64,000 bases of DNA from Pseudomonas helvetica (GCF_039908645.1 NZ_CP150917.1:3607501-3671500), one strand, 5' to 3'; shown: positions 37,041 through 45,512, counted from the stretch's first letter. Notes: generated by a model not told the origin, from the letters alone. Numbers and translations: made by a program.

Positions 37041-39668
37041 TTATCGCCCGCTCGGGCTGCTCAGCATCCATTGCATGAACGCCCCGGAAGACAATGGGAC
37101 AGAGAAGAAATATCCCTGCCCGACCTCATAACCTTGCGCTCTGAGAATGTCACGCTGGGCAGCGTGCTCAATGCCTTCAGCGACAACATGCAAGGAAAGT
37201 CCCTTGCCAATACCGATGACAGACTCGCTTAGTGCACGGCAGGAAGCATCATGCTCCAGGTCATCAACAAAACTCTTGTCCAGTTTCAGCTCACTGATCG
37301 GCAACCGCCGCAAGTACCCCAGGCTGGAATAACCCGTGCCAAAGTCATCGATCGCCAGACGCACACCCAAGGCATGCAGGTCCTGGATGGTTTGCTCTGA
37401 ACCAGGGCTGTTGCAAAGCAATACGCCTTCCGTCACCTCCACGCACAAATCGGCGGGCTGCAATTTACATCGGCGCAATTGCTCGGCGATCAGCCCCACC
37501 AGATTCAGATTGTGAAAGTTGATCGGTGACAGATTGATCGACATGGACGGGACCACGAGTCCTTGCTGGCGCCACTGCGCCAATTGCCCGCAGGCCTCTT
37601 GCAATACCCATTGGCTCAACTCATTGATTAACCCGCACTCCTCGGCCAAGGGGATGAATCGCATTGGCGAGATACTGCCCAGTGTTGGGTGTTCCCAGCG
37701 TGCCAGCGCCTCTACGCCGACAAGACGCCCGTTCCTCAGATCGACTTGTGGCTGATAAACCAGGTGAAGAGCATTGTCAGCCAGGGTCACACGCAACGCC
37801 GTCTCAAGTATCAAACGTTCCTGAGCGATCTTGTTCATCTCTTCGAGAAAAAAACTGAAGCTGCCACGGCCGGTACGTTTGGCCTGGTACATCGCAATAT
37901 CGGCGCAATGCAGCAGGCTTTCCATATCCTGCCCGTCAACTGGAAACATGCTTATACCGATACTGGCGGACAGGACCACGGAGGTGCCGGCTATATTGGC
38001 CGCAATACTCAGGGTCATCTTCAACCGCTCGAGAAAGGTCGTAACCTGCGTGGCATTCATCCTTGGAAGCACCAGAACGAACTCATCGCCGGATAACCGC
38101 CCGACAATGTCCGACTCCCTGAGCACACTGCGTAGCCGTTGCGCCACGACTTGCAGCAACTCGTCGCCCGAAGCATGCCCCAGCGCATCGTTGACCTGCT
38201 TGAAGCGGTCCAGGTCGACAAACAGTACCGCCAGTTCAGCCTGCTCCTGAGCAACTTCGGCAATGGCGCGATCCGCTTGTGCCAGCAAAAAACTGCGATT
38301 GGGCAAGCCGGTCAACGCATCATAAAACGCCATTTTTCGAATGGATTCACGCGCCTCTTCCCGCTCGAGTGCCAACATGCACAGGTGCGTACCCGCCGTC
38401 ACCAGGTGAGCATGCAAGGTATCGGGACCGCGACACTCCCTGAAATAGAGTGCAAAGGTGGCAGCGATCCGCCCTGCCCCGTTGCGCACAGGAATAGACC
38501 AGCACGCTCGCAAACCCGACTTTTCGGCCAGAGACTTGTAATCCGCCCAGAGCGGATCGTGGATGATATCCGTCACCAGAACCGGTTCGCCCCTGTAGGC
38601 CGCTGTCCCGCAAGACCCGGCAACAGGACCTATCGGTAACCCCTCGATCGCTCTCGAGTAATCGGTCGGCAAACCAGGACTGGCCAGCGGGTGCAGAAAT
38701 CCTTCCGGGTCCACGCTCAGGATCGAAACGATGACTTCTGGCGCGATGCGTTCGATCTCCTGACACATCAGGGTCAATACGCTTTCCAAAGACTGCTCTT
38801 TCAAAAGAGCCCCTATCACCTTGTCCTGTAACACCTCGTGCAGCTTTGACCGGGTGATGTCAGTCAGCACTATGACAATGTTGTCGACCTTCCCTTGAGC
38901 ATCGAACACGGGGGTCGACGAAATATGCACCCACAACCGTTGACCATTACGCTTGCTGATCAGTGCACTGGCTTCACTGGGCTCACCACGCAGGACTCTT
39001 TCCAGCACCGCTTGCGCACGCGTTTCGGCCTGAATATCGGAGACAAAGAACATCAAAGGCGACCGCCCGATGACCTCCTCACGGGAATACCCGAGCAGTC
39101 GAATAAGCCCGTCATTGACATAGATGAGACGCGCATCGGCGTCGACAATACAGGTGGCAGAACTGGTGATATTGACCGACATCGACAGCAATCGGTGTTC
39201 GATATCTTTCATGCGCGTCTGCGTCACATCCTTGAGGAAGGCCGCATAAAGGATTCGGCCCTGCAAGGTGATTTTCGAGATCGACATCGCGCCCCAACGC
39301 GCCTCACCATCCTTGCGCGTGATATGGATATCCCGGCTAGCGCCCACGATCTTGTTGACCCCGGTCTCCCGGTTTGCGCCGACATAACCGTCATGGTGGG
39401 GACGTATGGCATGAGGAACCAATCTATTGACATTGCTTCCCAGTATTTCTACACGGGAACACCCCCAAAACTGTTCGGCAGCCGCATTGAAAAACACCAC
39501 GTTGTTCTGGTCATCAATGACCACCACGGCATCGACAGCCTGCTCCAGTGTTTGCACGAAAAAGTCTTCTGCCTCTTCGCCGCTCGCCAGTCTGACTCTC
39601 GTGTCCATAATCGCCACTTTGCCAATGCCACCACGGCCCGCCATCCCTGGCTGCGTGTGAGGCGTCAT
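37041..39668 (-). CDS. PAS-PAS-GAF-GGDEF-EAL signalling protein
   Basis: An 875-residue cytosolic c-di-GMP protein. Order: PAS (near 30-150, AVDAVVVIDDQNNVVFFNAA), PAS (near 160-270), GAF (near 280-440, GPVAGSCGTAAYRGEPVLVT), GGDEF (near 450-610), EAL (near 625-870). The GGDEF signature reads RLSGDEFVLVL, so the first Gly is Ser. The EAL domain is complete (GVEALARWEH, IDDFGTGYSSL, KLDKSF, VAEGIEH), so phosphodiesterase activity is likely and cyclase activity uncertain. The start at 39668 has gaagg 6 bases upstream; Met21 is an alternative. Confidence 0.93.
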   Translation of the reverse strand: MTPHTQPGMAGRGGIGKVAIMDTRVRLASGEEAEDFFVQTLEQAVDAVVVIDDQNNVVFFNAAAEQFWGCSRVEILGSNVNRLVPHAIRPHHDGYVGANRETGVNKIVGASRDIHITRKDGEARWGAMSISKITLQGRILYAAFLKDVTQTRMKDIEHRLLSMSVNITSSATCIVDADARLIYVNDGLIRLLGYSREEVIGRSPLMFFVSDIQAETRAQAVLERVLRGEPSEASALISKRNGQRLWVHISSTPVFDAQGKVDNIVIVLTDITRSKLHEVLQDKVIGALLKEQSLESVLTLMCQEIERIAPEVIVSILSVDPEGFLHPLASPGLPTDYSRAIEGLPIGPVAGSCGTAAYRGEPVLVTDIIHDPLWADYKSLAEKSGLRACWSIPVRNGAGRIAATFALYFRECRGPDTLHAHLVTAGTHLCMLALEREEARESIRKMAFYDALTGLPNRSFLLAQADRAIAEVAQEQAELAVLFVDLDRFKQVNDALGHASGDELLQVVAQRLRSVLRESDIVGRLSGDEFVLVLPRMNATQVTTFLERLKMTLSIAANIAGTSVVLSASIGISMFPVDGQDMESLLHCADIAMYQAKRTGRGSFSFFLEEMNKIAQERLILETALRVTLADNALHLVYQPQVDLRNGRLVGVEALARWEHPTLGSISPMRFIPLAEECGLINELSQWVLQEACGQLAQWRQQGLVVPSMSINLSPINFHNLNLVGLIAEQLRRCKLQPADLCVEVTEGVLLCNSPGSEQTIQDLHALGVRLAIDDFGTGYSSLGYLRRLPISELKLDKSFVDDLEHDASCRALSESVIGIGKGLSLHVVAEGIEHAAQRDILRAQGYEVGQGYFFSVPLSSGAFMQWMLSSPSGR

Positions 39669-39856
39669 AAGAACCTTCAGACCAGGAAGGGGCCTACCAT
39701 CGGAGCAACGCGCACTACTGTTTCTAAATCGAAGGGCGGGACTTATTCACTCTAGTCGCACCCATACGTCACTGCGCCCGTGGCTTGAAATCACAGGATA
39801 GCCTCGAAGTGACTGACCGACCGATCCAGTCCACCCGTACGACGCCCGAAAACGAG

Positions 39857-39881
39857 AAAGCCCAGCATCAGGCTGGGCTTT
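39857..39881 (-). terminator. Terminator of the DUF5329-like gene
   Basis: aaagcccagcatcaggctgggctt hairpin; on the minus strand it lies just after the stop at 39899. It may work in both directions. Confidence 0.82.
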
Positions 39882-39898
39882 CTTGATTTCAGATCGAC

Positions 39899-40297
39899 TC
39901 AATGAAGCTGACGCTGCCTCTGTAGCTCGGTCTTCAGCCAGAGACTTGCAGGTTGTACGCCTGCTGGGCATCGCACTTCATAGAGGCTGCCACTCATGCT
40001 GCTTTTAGTGGCCGCCAGATCGATGAAGTCTTCTGTACTGCTGATCATGTTCTTGCCTTCGAGATAGTTCAGCTTTTTCTCCAGATGCGCCCGAGCCTGG
40101 GAGCCCGGATATTCGCTTCCGTTACGCACAAACCGACACTCACTGTGTTCGACAAAATCCAGCAAGCTCTTTATCTCTTGAGCGGCTTGTGGCGTGGTTT
40201 GAGCCTGGGCATTGGTCATCATTACGATCAGACCAATACCCGCCGCCATCAGCCATTGGCTGACGGGGCGAACCGTCCTTGCTGTCAGAGTCTGCAT
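39899..40297 (-). CDS. Exported protein, DUF5329/YfeK-like
   Basis: A 132-residue protein with a Sec signal (cleavage after MMTNAQAQ). The mature part, EIKSLLDFVEHSECRFVRNG followed by a LEKKLNYLEGKNMISSTEDF segment and a second Cys in EVRCPAG, matches the DUF5329 family (E. coli YfeK). It is probably periplasmic with one disulphide. Function unknown. A gaggaaagg ribosome site precedes the ATG. Confidence 0.78.
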   Translation of the reverse strand: MQTLTARTVRPVSQWLMAAGIGLIVMMTNAQAQTTPQAAQEIKSLLDFVEHSECRFVRNGSEYPGSQARAHLEKKLNYLEGKNMISSTEDFIDLAATKSSMSGSLYEVRCPAGVQPASLWLKTELQRQRQLH

Positions 40298-40329
40298 GAC
40301 CTTTCCTCGTCCCGACCAGGCCTCAAGCG

Positions 40330-40554
40330 TCAGTCGTCTCTGTCGTCATGATCACGTTTGTGGTAACGACCTTCGCCCTGATCATTGTCACGACGCTCGT
40401 ATCCGCGGTCATCATGGCGATCATAACGACGGTGATACTCTCGACCACGGTCGTGATCTCGACCGTACCCGTCTCCATCTTCCCAGTAAGGCCAGCAGCC
40501 TCCCAGCAGGAGAGAGCTTGAAATGGCCAGGATCATTATCGCTGTGCGCTTCAT
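40330..40554 (-). CDS. Small His/Asp/Arg-rich lipoprotein
   Basis: A 74-residue lipoprotein precursor: MKRTAIMILAISSSLLLGGC, modified at Cys20, followed by WPYWEDGDGYGRDHDRGREY and a tail of His, Asp, Arg and Tyr. The composition suggests a disordered, possibly metal-binding, cell-envelope peptide. A 50-residue paralog sharing the signal peptide and the GGCWPYW start lies at 41937-42089. Function unknown. Confidence 0.75.
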   Translation of the reverse strand: MKRTAIMILAISSSLLLGGCWPYWEDGDGYGRDHDRGREYHRRYDRHDDRGYERRDNDQGEGRYHKRDHDDRDD

Positions 40555-40710
40555 ATGAACATCCTAAAAGCAAGGGTCAGTGCTACGGAGAAGGAATGTC
40601 GCTATCCGCCAGTTTAGTCTGGAGAGCGTTCAACCATAGTTACGACCATGAAGCGGATCAATGATTCACTAGTGAGAGACGACACATTAAAAAACCAGAT
40701 CCGGTGATCA

Positions 40711-40953
40711 TCAAGTCTTATTGATTTCAGGGGCGTTACCGGTGCGTCGCGCGACTTCGATCCCCCAGTCCAGCGCGTCCTCCATGTCCAGCAGATGCGG
40801 TTTTGGGTCGTGATCCTCAAAGAGGACCGTGCCGTCAGGCTGGTAAACACCGATGAACATCTGCAACGAGCCGTCTCTCAAAATCTTGGCCTTGACCTCG
40901 ATCTTGCGTCCGTTCGAAAGCGTTTCCGAGTGGATCATATGGCGCTCAGTCAT
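40711..40953 (-). CDS. Small conserved hypothetical protein
   Basis: An 80-residue soluble protein (MTERHMIHSETLSNGRKIEV..., EDALDWGIEVARRTGNAPE). It has a beta-strand-rich start and a helical end. The start at 40953 follows agggatg 7 bases upstream. I recognise it as a small protein common in pseudomonads but know no function. Confidence 0.65.
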   Translation of the reverse strand: MTERHMIHSETLSNGRKIEVKAKILRDGSLQMFIGVYQPDGTVLFEDHDPKPHLLDMEDALDWGIEVARRTGNAPEINKT

Positions 40954-41229
40954 TGCTGCATCCCTCTGTTGGTTGTTAGTCGAGTAACCCGCACTAAAGA
41001 GCCCACCGCGTACGGGCTGTTTTTTTGCTTCTGTGTAAACTCTCGACAACGTGCCACTATCGCAGTCGAACTTTGGCTTTGCCGCGCCCTCTACAGTTCT
41101 AGTGCTCTCTCTATCGTCAATGCACTGACGAGAGCAGCTTGGCGACCGGAAGCAACAACGCACGTTTCAAAATGCTCAATAGTCAAAATAGCAGTCTGAA
41201 CACAAAAACTACTTATTGAGGTGCACAGC

Positions 41230-41667
41230 ATGCGAATCACACTGCTTACCCTTGCTCTAGGTGCCCTGATCACACAAGGAGCAATGGCCGCTGGAGATGG
41301 CACCGCAGCCGTTGGCGGAGGCCTTGGCGGCGCACTGGGCAACATAGTTGGTCAGCAAATGGGCGGAAGCACCGGTGCAGCGATCGGCGCGGGTGTAGGA
41401 GGAGCTGCAGGCAGCGCTGTCGCTGCGCCGAGGGGCAACAAAACCAACGCCGCGATCGGCGGGGGGCTCGGCTCGGCGGGTGGTTCGGTGATTGGTCATC
41501 AGTTGGGTGGCTCAACCGGCTCCACCATTGGCGCAGGCCTCGGCGGTGCCGCGGGCGGCGCACTCGGCAATAACCTGTCCGACGATAATCGCAATCGTGG
41601 CTCAGAGGGCAGAGGTTACAACGGTAAACACCATCATAAATACAAGAATAAGTACAAACACGATTAA
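41230..41667 (+). CDS. Glycine-zipper membrane/envelope protein
   Basis: A 145-residue protein with a signal peptide (cleavage near QGAMA) followed by two long glycine-zipper stretches (GGGLGGALGNIVGQQMGGST and GGGLGSAGGSVIGHQLGGST) and a basic His/Lys/Tyr tail. The GxxxG repeats are typical of helix-packing in the membrane. The ATG at 41230 is 9 bases from gagg; the GTG three codons earlier is an alternative. A terminator follows. Confidence 0.75.
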   Translation: MRITLLTLALGALITQGAMAAGDGTAAVGGGLGGALGNIVGQQMGGSTGAAIGAGVGGAAGSAVAAPRGNKTNAAIGGGLGSAGGSVIGHQLGGSTGSTIGAGLGGAAGGALGNNLSDDNRNRGSEGRGYNGKHHHKYKNKYKHD

Positions 41668-41692
41668 ACGGTTGAGTTGACGTGCACGTTCT

Positions 41693-41716
41693 AGCCCGAT
41701 CTCATGTCGGGCTTTT
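41693..41716 (+). terminator. Terminator of the glycine-zipper gene
   Basis: agcccgatctcatgtcgggct hairpin followed by tttt, 26 bp after the stop. Confidence 0.85.
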
Positions 41717-41936
41717 CCCTTCGATCCCGTCATACCTTTATCACACCTGCCAAGCATACTGGGACCAGCCAAAAGGATTTGGCCCCATCTACAGAAAATA
41801 CGCCAACCTCGTAGAGACTCCTTTCTTTGCCGGGATCGCTCCAGCCGCGGCTATTTGCTATACGACGCCCTCCAGCCGGCAGTCCATGAGACTGCCGGGC
41901 TCGACACGAATCTATCCTGGCTCTGCTACTTCGAAC

Positions 41937-42089
41937 TCATGCACGGCGATACTCTTGTGCCTGATGATAGTCACCGTAGTAACGCCCACGATCATGTCCG
42001 CGACGGTCATGGTCATGCCAATACGGCCAGCAACCACCCAGTAACAACGCCGCTGACACCACAAAAATCAAAGCAGTTGTGCGTTTCAT
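41937..42089 (-). CDS. Tiny lipoprotein (50 aa), paralog of the 40330-40554 gene
   Basis: A 50-residue lipoprotein precursor: MKRTTALIFVVSAALLLGGC, then WPYWHDHDRRGHDRGRYYGD and a short tail ending EYRRA. The signal peptide, the GGCWPYW start and the Asp/His/Arg-rich tail match the 74-residue protein at 40330-40554. The start has ggagaag 5 bases upstream, a good ribosome site. It is shorter than most automatic length cut-offs and easily missed. Probably envelope-anchored and disordered; role unknown. Confidence 0.72.
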   Translation of the reverse strand: MKRTTALIFVVSAALLLGGCWPYWHDHDRRGHDRGRYYGDYHQAQEYRRA

Positions 42090-42203
42090 TTGATCTTCTC
42101 CGGGCAGGCCCGTGCCTGACGTTATAGTTGTTTGATGTCCTCATATTGAGGAGGTTCAAAACACCCGGTTGCCGAAGACCCCAGCCCACTGAATTGAAAC
42201 CGG

Positions 42204-42407
42204 TCACTCATTCGCCTTGAAGTCCCCGAACTCGTGGGGCAGCTCCATCCAGGCATCAAGAGATGCAATCTGTCGCGCTACAGCCGCATCCCATTCCGCG
42301 CCTATAGCCCTGTTCTCACGCATCATTTTGTGAACGGCGACCGTAGCTTCTTCATATTCATGATGAACCTCTAACGCTTTCGCCAAAAACTCTTCTTGCC
42401 GGTTCAT
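42204..42407 (-). CDS. Small hypothetical protein
   Basis: A 67-residue helical protein (MNRQEEFLAKALEVHHEYEE...). The start at 42407 has ggag 10 bases upstream. The in-frame sequence upstream lacks a ribosome site. No family recognised. Confidence 0.58.
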   Translation of the reverse strand: MNRQEEFLAKALEVHHEYEEATVAVHKMMRENRAIGAEWDAAVARQIASLDAWMELPHEFGDFKANE

Positions 42408-42778
42408 AGGAGCGCTCCAAGGACAGGAAAAAAGTATTGACCCGCAACCACTGGTGCGCCAATCGGCAAGAAGTCGTACATCGGATGTGTCTGTCGGCCT
42501 CCACGAGCCGGCGAGAAGTTTTTTGGGTGAGAGGGTCAGCGGCCGAAAAGAAGAGGGATCAATGAGCCCAATGCACTGGTGCGCGAGCAGTTGGCCAAAG
42601 TCGCAGCTACTTTTCCCTGTATCGGCAATCAGACTCATTGATCATTGCCCAGCTCAATGTTGGGCGATTTCCATTTAGCCAAATGGAGATGCATGAGCAC
42701 GCCGACAGCGTGCTATGCACTATTTTTTTAACAAAGCAGCTTCGGCACGTCTAATAACCTTTTGCCCCGCCCTTATAG
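42408..42778. other. Intergenic region at the left edge of the accessory island
   Basis: 371 bp with no convincing gene. Two hairpins are visible: tgcccagctcaatgttgggcg near 42647-42667, and agcacgc-cgaca-gcgtgct at 42696-42714 followed within 10 bp by seven T. The second looks like a plus-strand terminator whose gene has been lost. Composition changes from core-like to accessory-like here. Confidence 0.45.
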
Positions 42779-43279
42779 GCTCAGGAAATATCCCCACGCC
42801 CGCCGGTTGTCACCGAATCTAAAGCTGACTTTTACGTAGGTCCATCCGGACCGGACTCGACACTGCCAGCCACCGGCTACCGGTACATGGGTTATAAGAA
42901 CGCAGATGGAAGTCTCAACGCTCATGCGCAGAAGACCATCGACACCCAGGAAGCCCTGGTTTTGACAAATTCGATACTGGATACGCTGCGACAAAAGCTT
43001 TGCAGGTTCGAGCGCCTAAACACGTTACTGCGGCCGATCCGTCTCCAGCGTGGAGTGATGGCCGTCTGCGCTTGAAGTTCGACACGTTGCAGCTCTACAA
43101 GGACGGAACGCCGAACGTTACTGTTCCGCACGAGTTAGGTGGCACCGGCCCGAATCGGGAGCCTTTCACCAAGGCCTACCCCGAGTACGGTACCGGTGGT
43201 TCAAGGCAACTTATTCCAAAAACCGGGCGATCCCACTTACATTAAAGTAGATGAAGTCACTATTTTTCCGGAGAAATAA
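42779..43279 (+). pseudogene. Orphan C-terminal toxin tip of a polymorphic toxin, frameshifted
   Basis: The first frame reads TESKADFYVGPSGPDSTLPA, then GYRYMGYKNADG, up to about 42957. The sense continues in a second frame (FDKFDTGYAATKALQVRAPK, then KFDTLQLYKDGTPNVTV, then PYGTGG-like YPEYGTGGSRQL) to about 43210. It ends in a third frame with GDPTYIKVDEVTIFPEK and a stop at 43277-43279. That order is what I associate with C-terminal domains of Rhs or haemagglutinin-type toxins, possibly ADP-ribosyltransferase-like (YRYM). There is no start codon and no upstream toxin body: it is a displaced, inactivated tip. The stop is 2 bp before an immunity-type gene. Confidence 0.65.
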
Positions 43280-43281
43280 AA

Positions 43282-43503
43282 GTGCTGACCGACCAGCAGG
43301 CCCGCTTATCGCTCAAGGAGTTGATTCATAAATACCTGAAAGGCAAAGATCCTGAGCATGATCGCCTGATCGAGATAGTTGAGGATCCTTCGCGCCAAGT
43401 GCCCATCAGAGGAGTACTTGAGCACATTAGAAAATTCAACAATGTGCAATTTACGCAACCAGAACTGGACCTGATCGACGAGCTTTTATACGCGCATGGG
43501 TAA
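43282..43503 (+). CDS. Probable immunity protein of the orphan toxin tip
   Basis: A 73-residue acidic helical protein (MLTDQQARLSLKELIHKYLK..., PELDLIDELLYAHG) starting with GTG. ggag lies 8 bases upstream, inside the last codons of the toxin remnant, and the toxin stop is 2 bp before the GTG. This coupling and size are typical of immunity genes behind C-terminal toxin modules. It is intact although the toxin is broken. I do not recognise its Imm family; the assignment rests on position. Confidence 0.55.
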   Translation: MLTDQQARLSLKELIHKYLKGKDPEHDRLIEIVEDPSRQVPIRGVLEHIRKFNNVQFTQPELDLIDELLYAHG

Positions 43504-43631
43504 GTTGATCTGTCATTAATAATCCTCCTGCGCGCACAATTCACATGGCCTCTTTGAGTGTTTTCCACCTCCTTGGGTTCTTCCTGGCCAGTCCCCCGTG
43601 GAAAGGGCAAATTCGCGAGCCGAGCGGCAAT

Positions 43632-43740
43632 ATGAGGATGTATCAAAACCAACTCGCTTTAGAGACGGCCCTCATGGAGCTGACGCTTCAATCCGAGGAG
43701 CAAAGGCTAAGCGAGATCGGCGAAAATATTCGTGGCCTCG
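43632..43740 (+). pseudogene. Remnant related to the ORF split by the IS66 transposon
   Basis: The translation MRMYQNQLALETALMELTLQ followed by ENIRG matches the minus-strand ORF at 49231-49401 (MYENQLAFEAALMELTL, DNVRG). Similarity stops after IRG and the frame then runs into the 3' end of the NERD gene on the other strand. It has no clear ribosome site. I read it as a truncated relative in opposite orientation. Confidence 0.5.
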
Positions 43741-43761
43741 TAAGACGAAGTACCTGGATGA

Positions 43762-44535
43762 CTAATCCAAATCCTGTTTCGCTCGACATTTCGGGTAGGC
43801 GCTGCAGCCCCAGAATCGCTCTCCTGCTCTATCGCCTGTCTTACGGATACGAATTTCGAAAGCGCTTCCACACCGCGGGCAACTGCGTTTCGCGAAAGGG
43901 TCGTTTCGCTGTTTCAGGCGCTGTACATGCTCGTGGTGGGTAGTGAGCGTACTGTCCCTCTTCCGGCTCTCCAGCGCCTTCACCATTGCACTCACCTGCG
44001 CTTCGTTAAACACAGGCCGCTGAAAGGACTTGATATAGCGGATACAGCTGACGCCTTGGGTGACATTGTCCGGCATGACGGTCTTGAAGCTACTGCCGCC
44101 GACGAAGGCGATTACAGAATGGATGTGCTCGGGCGGAACGCTGAGCAGCGCTTCTAGTGCCTTCAAATGCTTGTAATTCTGCCGCAGCGGGTTCTGGAAC
44201 CTGAAGCGATGCCGGAAGATCTGCTGTGTCCACTGGGCCTGGCTCTCACCTCCGAAGATCCAGCCGCCCATGTTTTTAGTCTCCAGCACGAAAATACCAA
44301 AAGGTGACAGGAACACATGATCGATCTGGGTAGTGCCATCGGGCGTATCCAGTGTGACGTTGTGCAACCGGAGGTAGACCTGACCATCCAAGCCATAGTG
44401 GGCGAATGTCCGCACCAGCCGCTCACCAAACCAGCCCTTGAACCAGGGTGTCTTGATGATAATGACCAGGAGCAACAATGGCAGCAGCCACTTCAGCATG
44501 TCGAATAGCGGCTGGAGCATCACGAAAATATTCAT
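43762..44535 (-). CDS. NERD-domain protein with topoisomerase-type zinc finger
   Basis: A 257-residue protein. An N-terminal membrane helix (LKWLLPLLLLVIIIKTPWF) is followed by a NERD (nuclease-related) domain, with GERLVRTF, TTQIDHVFLSPFGIFVLETK (Asp, Glu-x-Lys of the nuclease-like core) and WTQQIF. The last 50 residues are a C4 zinc ribbon of the topoisomerase type (CPRCGSAFEIR...FWGCSAYPKCRAK). This architecture is widespread; a DNA-processing role is inferred from the fold, and the helix would anchor it to the membrane. It lies at the left of the accessory island. Confidence 0.88.
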   Translation of the reverse strand: MNIFVMLQPLFDMLKWLLPLLLLVIIIKTPWFKGWFGERLVRTFAHYGLDGQVYLRLHNVTLDTPDGTTQIDHVFLSPFGIFVLETKNMGGWIFGGESQAQWTQQIFRHRFRFQNPLRQNYKHLKALEALLSVPPEHIHSVIAFVGGSSFKTVMPDNVTQGVSCIRYIKSFQRPVFNEAQVSAMVKALESRKRDSTLTTHHEHVQRLKQRNDPFAKRSCPRCGSAFEIRIRKTGDRAGERFWGCSAYPKCRAKQDLD

Positions 44536-44842
44536 CGCGTCCTTTGCGTGTCGAAGGTGTGTGAGTACGCCGGATGAGGCTACGCCTTCACCCTTTTGAT
44601 CCTTTCTAGCTTAGGCGAAGTAACTGACGCTGCTTTCGGCCCTGGCGGTGTAAAAACGTTTTAACGCAGGTTTTGACAATCCGAACTGGAACGAAAATCG
44701 CGCTTCTACACAATCTTTTGCGTCTGCTGAATTAACCAAGCGCTGGCAGATTTTACGTAGCGACGCAGACTTCAAAACGGTGCCTGCGTATTTACACAAC
44801 CAGGGGAAAACGGCCAGAAGTAGCCATTCATAGCCTCCCGAC
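44536..44842. other. Region with an ORF-like element lacking a start
   Basis: 307 bp. On the minus strand 44611-44830 is open without a good start codon and reads like a protein (ASLRKICQRLVNSADAKDCV, then EARFSFQFGLSKPALKRFYT). I recall similar segments scattered in pseudomonad intergenic DNA but cannot name it. It may be a non-coding repeat or gene relic. Confidence 0.3.
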
Positions 44843-45100
44843 CTATGCAGAGATTCGATTTACCGGGGAGTTCCCGTTAAGCAAACGCCCCCACCTTATC
44901 CAAAATCGAATGTCCGGCTTCATTAGACCACTACAGTGCACTAGGATCTGCAGAAACTGCTCCAGGTTAAGACGGTGCGAGTCGTCATTCGGATTGCTAC
45001 GGTTCAGCAGCGCGGTGTGGCTCATGCCCATCAGATGAGCCAATTTCTTCGGCCCCGCCTCCAGCACTGCCTCATGAATTGCGCGATGTACCTGTTCCAT
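44843..45100 (-). pseudogene. Phage CII-family regulator truncated by an IS end
   Basis: An 85-residue reading frame starting with MEQVHRAIHEAVLEAGPKKL and AHLMGMSHTALLNRSNPNDD, then HRLNLEQFLQIL. This is the typical N-terminal part of phage CII-type regulators with a helix-turn-helix. After about 55 codons (position 44936) the frame enters the IS3-type end at 44911-44935 and the remaining residues are unrelated, so the C-terminal half is lost. The start has agagg 8 bases upstream. It lies beside a cro/cI-like pair. Confidence 0.65.
44911..44935 (-). mobile_element. Isolated IS3-type terminal inverted repeat
   Basis: Read on the minus strand it begins tgtagtggtctaatgaagcc and ends ggaca. The right end of the IS3 remnant at 57742-57766 read the same way begins tgtagtggtcaactaatccc and ends ggaca. 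Both are 25 bp. Here it interrupts the CII-like gene; the rest of the element is missing. Confidence 0.6.
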
Positions 45101-45167
45101 TCGGGAAACCTCTTTGCGGTTGTCGTAGCGGCGCGTCCGAACGATGAGCAACACTTTGCTCATCGAT

Positions 45168-45413
45168 TCAGGCAGCGGATTGCTCGGAACTAACGGATGA
45201 GTTACGCAGGTATGCCCAATCGATATCGGGCCTGACTTCTTCACAGGTCACCGCCCTCTCCGACTCGCGCTCGAGCTTGATGGCGAGAGCTGGGTTGGCA
45301 CGACGGAAGCCGTGAGCAATCTGTTTGAGTTGGCCCACACTGGTGTCGCAACGCTTAGCCAGGGCATCCAGCAAAACGGCGTCCAGGGAGCGCATGAGTT
45401 CAATTAGCTTCAT
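45168..45413 (-). CDS. Cro-like phage regulator
   Basis: An 81-residue Cro/YdaS-like protein with an N-terminal helix-turn-helix (LDALAKRCDTSVGQLKQIAH). A strong tggagg ribosome site precedes the ATG at 45413. It is divergent from the cI-like gene at 45513, the classic layout of a lysogeny switch. The paired genes and repeats between them mark a prophage remnant. Confidence 0.78.
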   Translation of the reverse strand: MKLIELMRSLDAVLLDALAKRCDTSVGQLKQIAHGFRRANPALAIKLERESERAVTCEEVRPDIDWAYLRNSSVSSEQSAA

Positions 45414-45438
45414 GGTTATCCTCCAAAGAGGCCTAAAA

Positions 45439-45492
45439 TTACTCTTTGCTAAACCTCATCGAAATAGCAATTTATAACTTACTGTTTGCTAA
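45439..45492. promoter_or_regulatory. Candidate operators of the cro/cI switch
   Basis: ttactctttgctaa (45439-45452) and ttactgtttgctaa (45479-45492) differ by one base and lie 40 bp apart (about four helical turns) between the divergent cro- and cI-like genes. They are good candidates for repressor sites. The region also contains the promoters. Confidence 0.6.
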
Positions 45493-45512
45493 CGCAAGGA
45501 CACTATTCACCT

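Noticed and set aside
40999..41026. Hairpin with seven T on the plus strand near 41.0 kb
   Set aside because: There is no plus-strand gene upstream for it to terminate, and the stem is short (5 bp of good pairing).
43545..43943. 132-codon plus-strand frame as a complete gene
   Set aside because: Only about 36 codons resemble the split small ORF; the rest overlaps the NERD gene antisense and the first part has no similarity or ribosome site.
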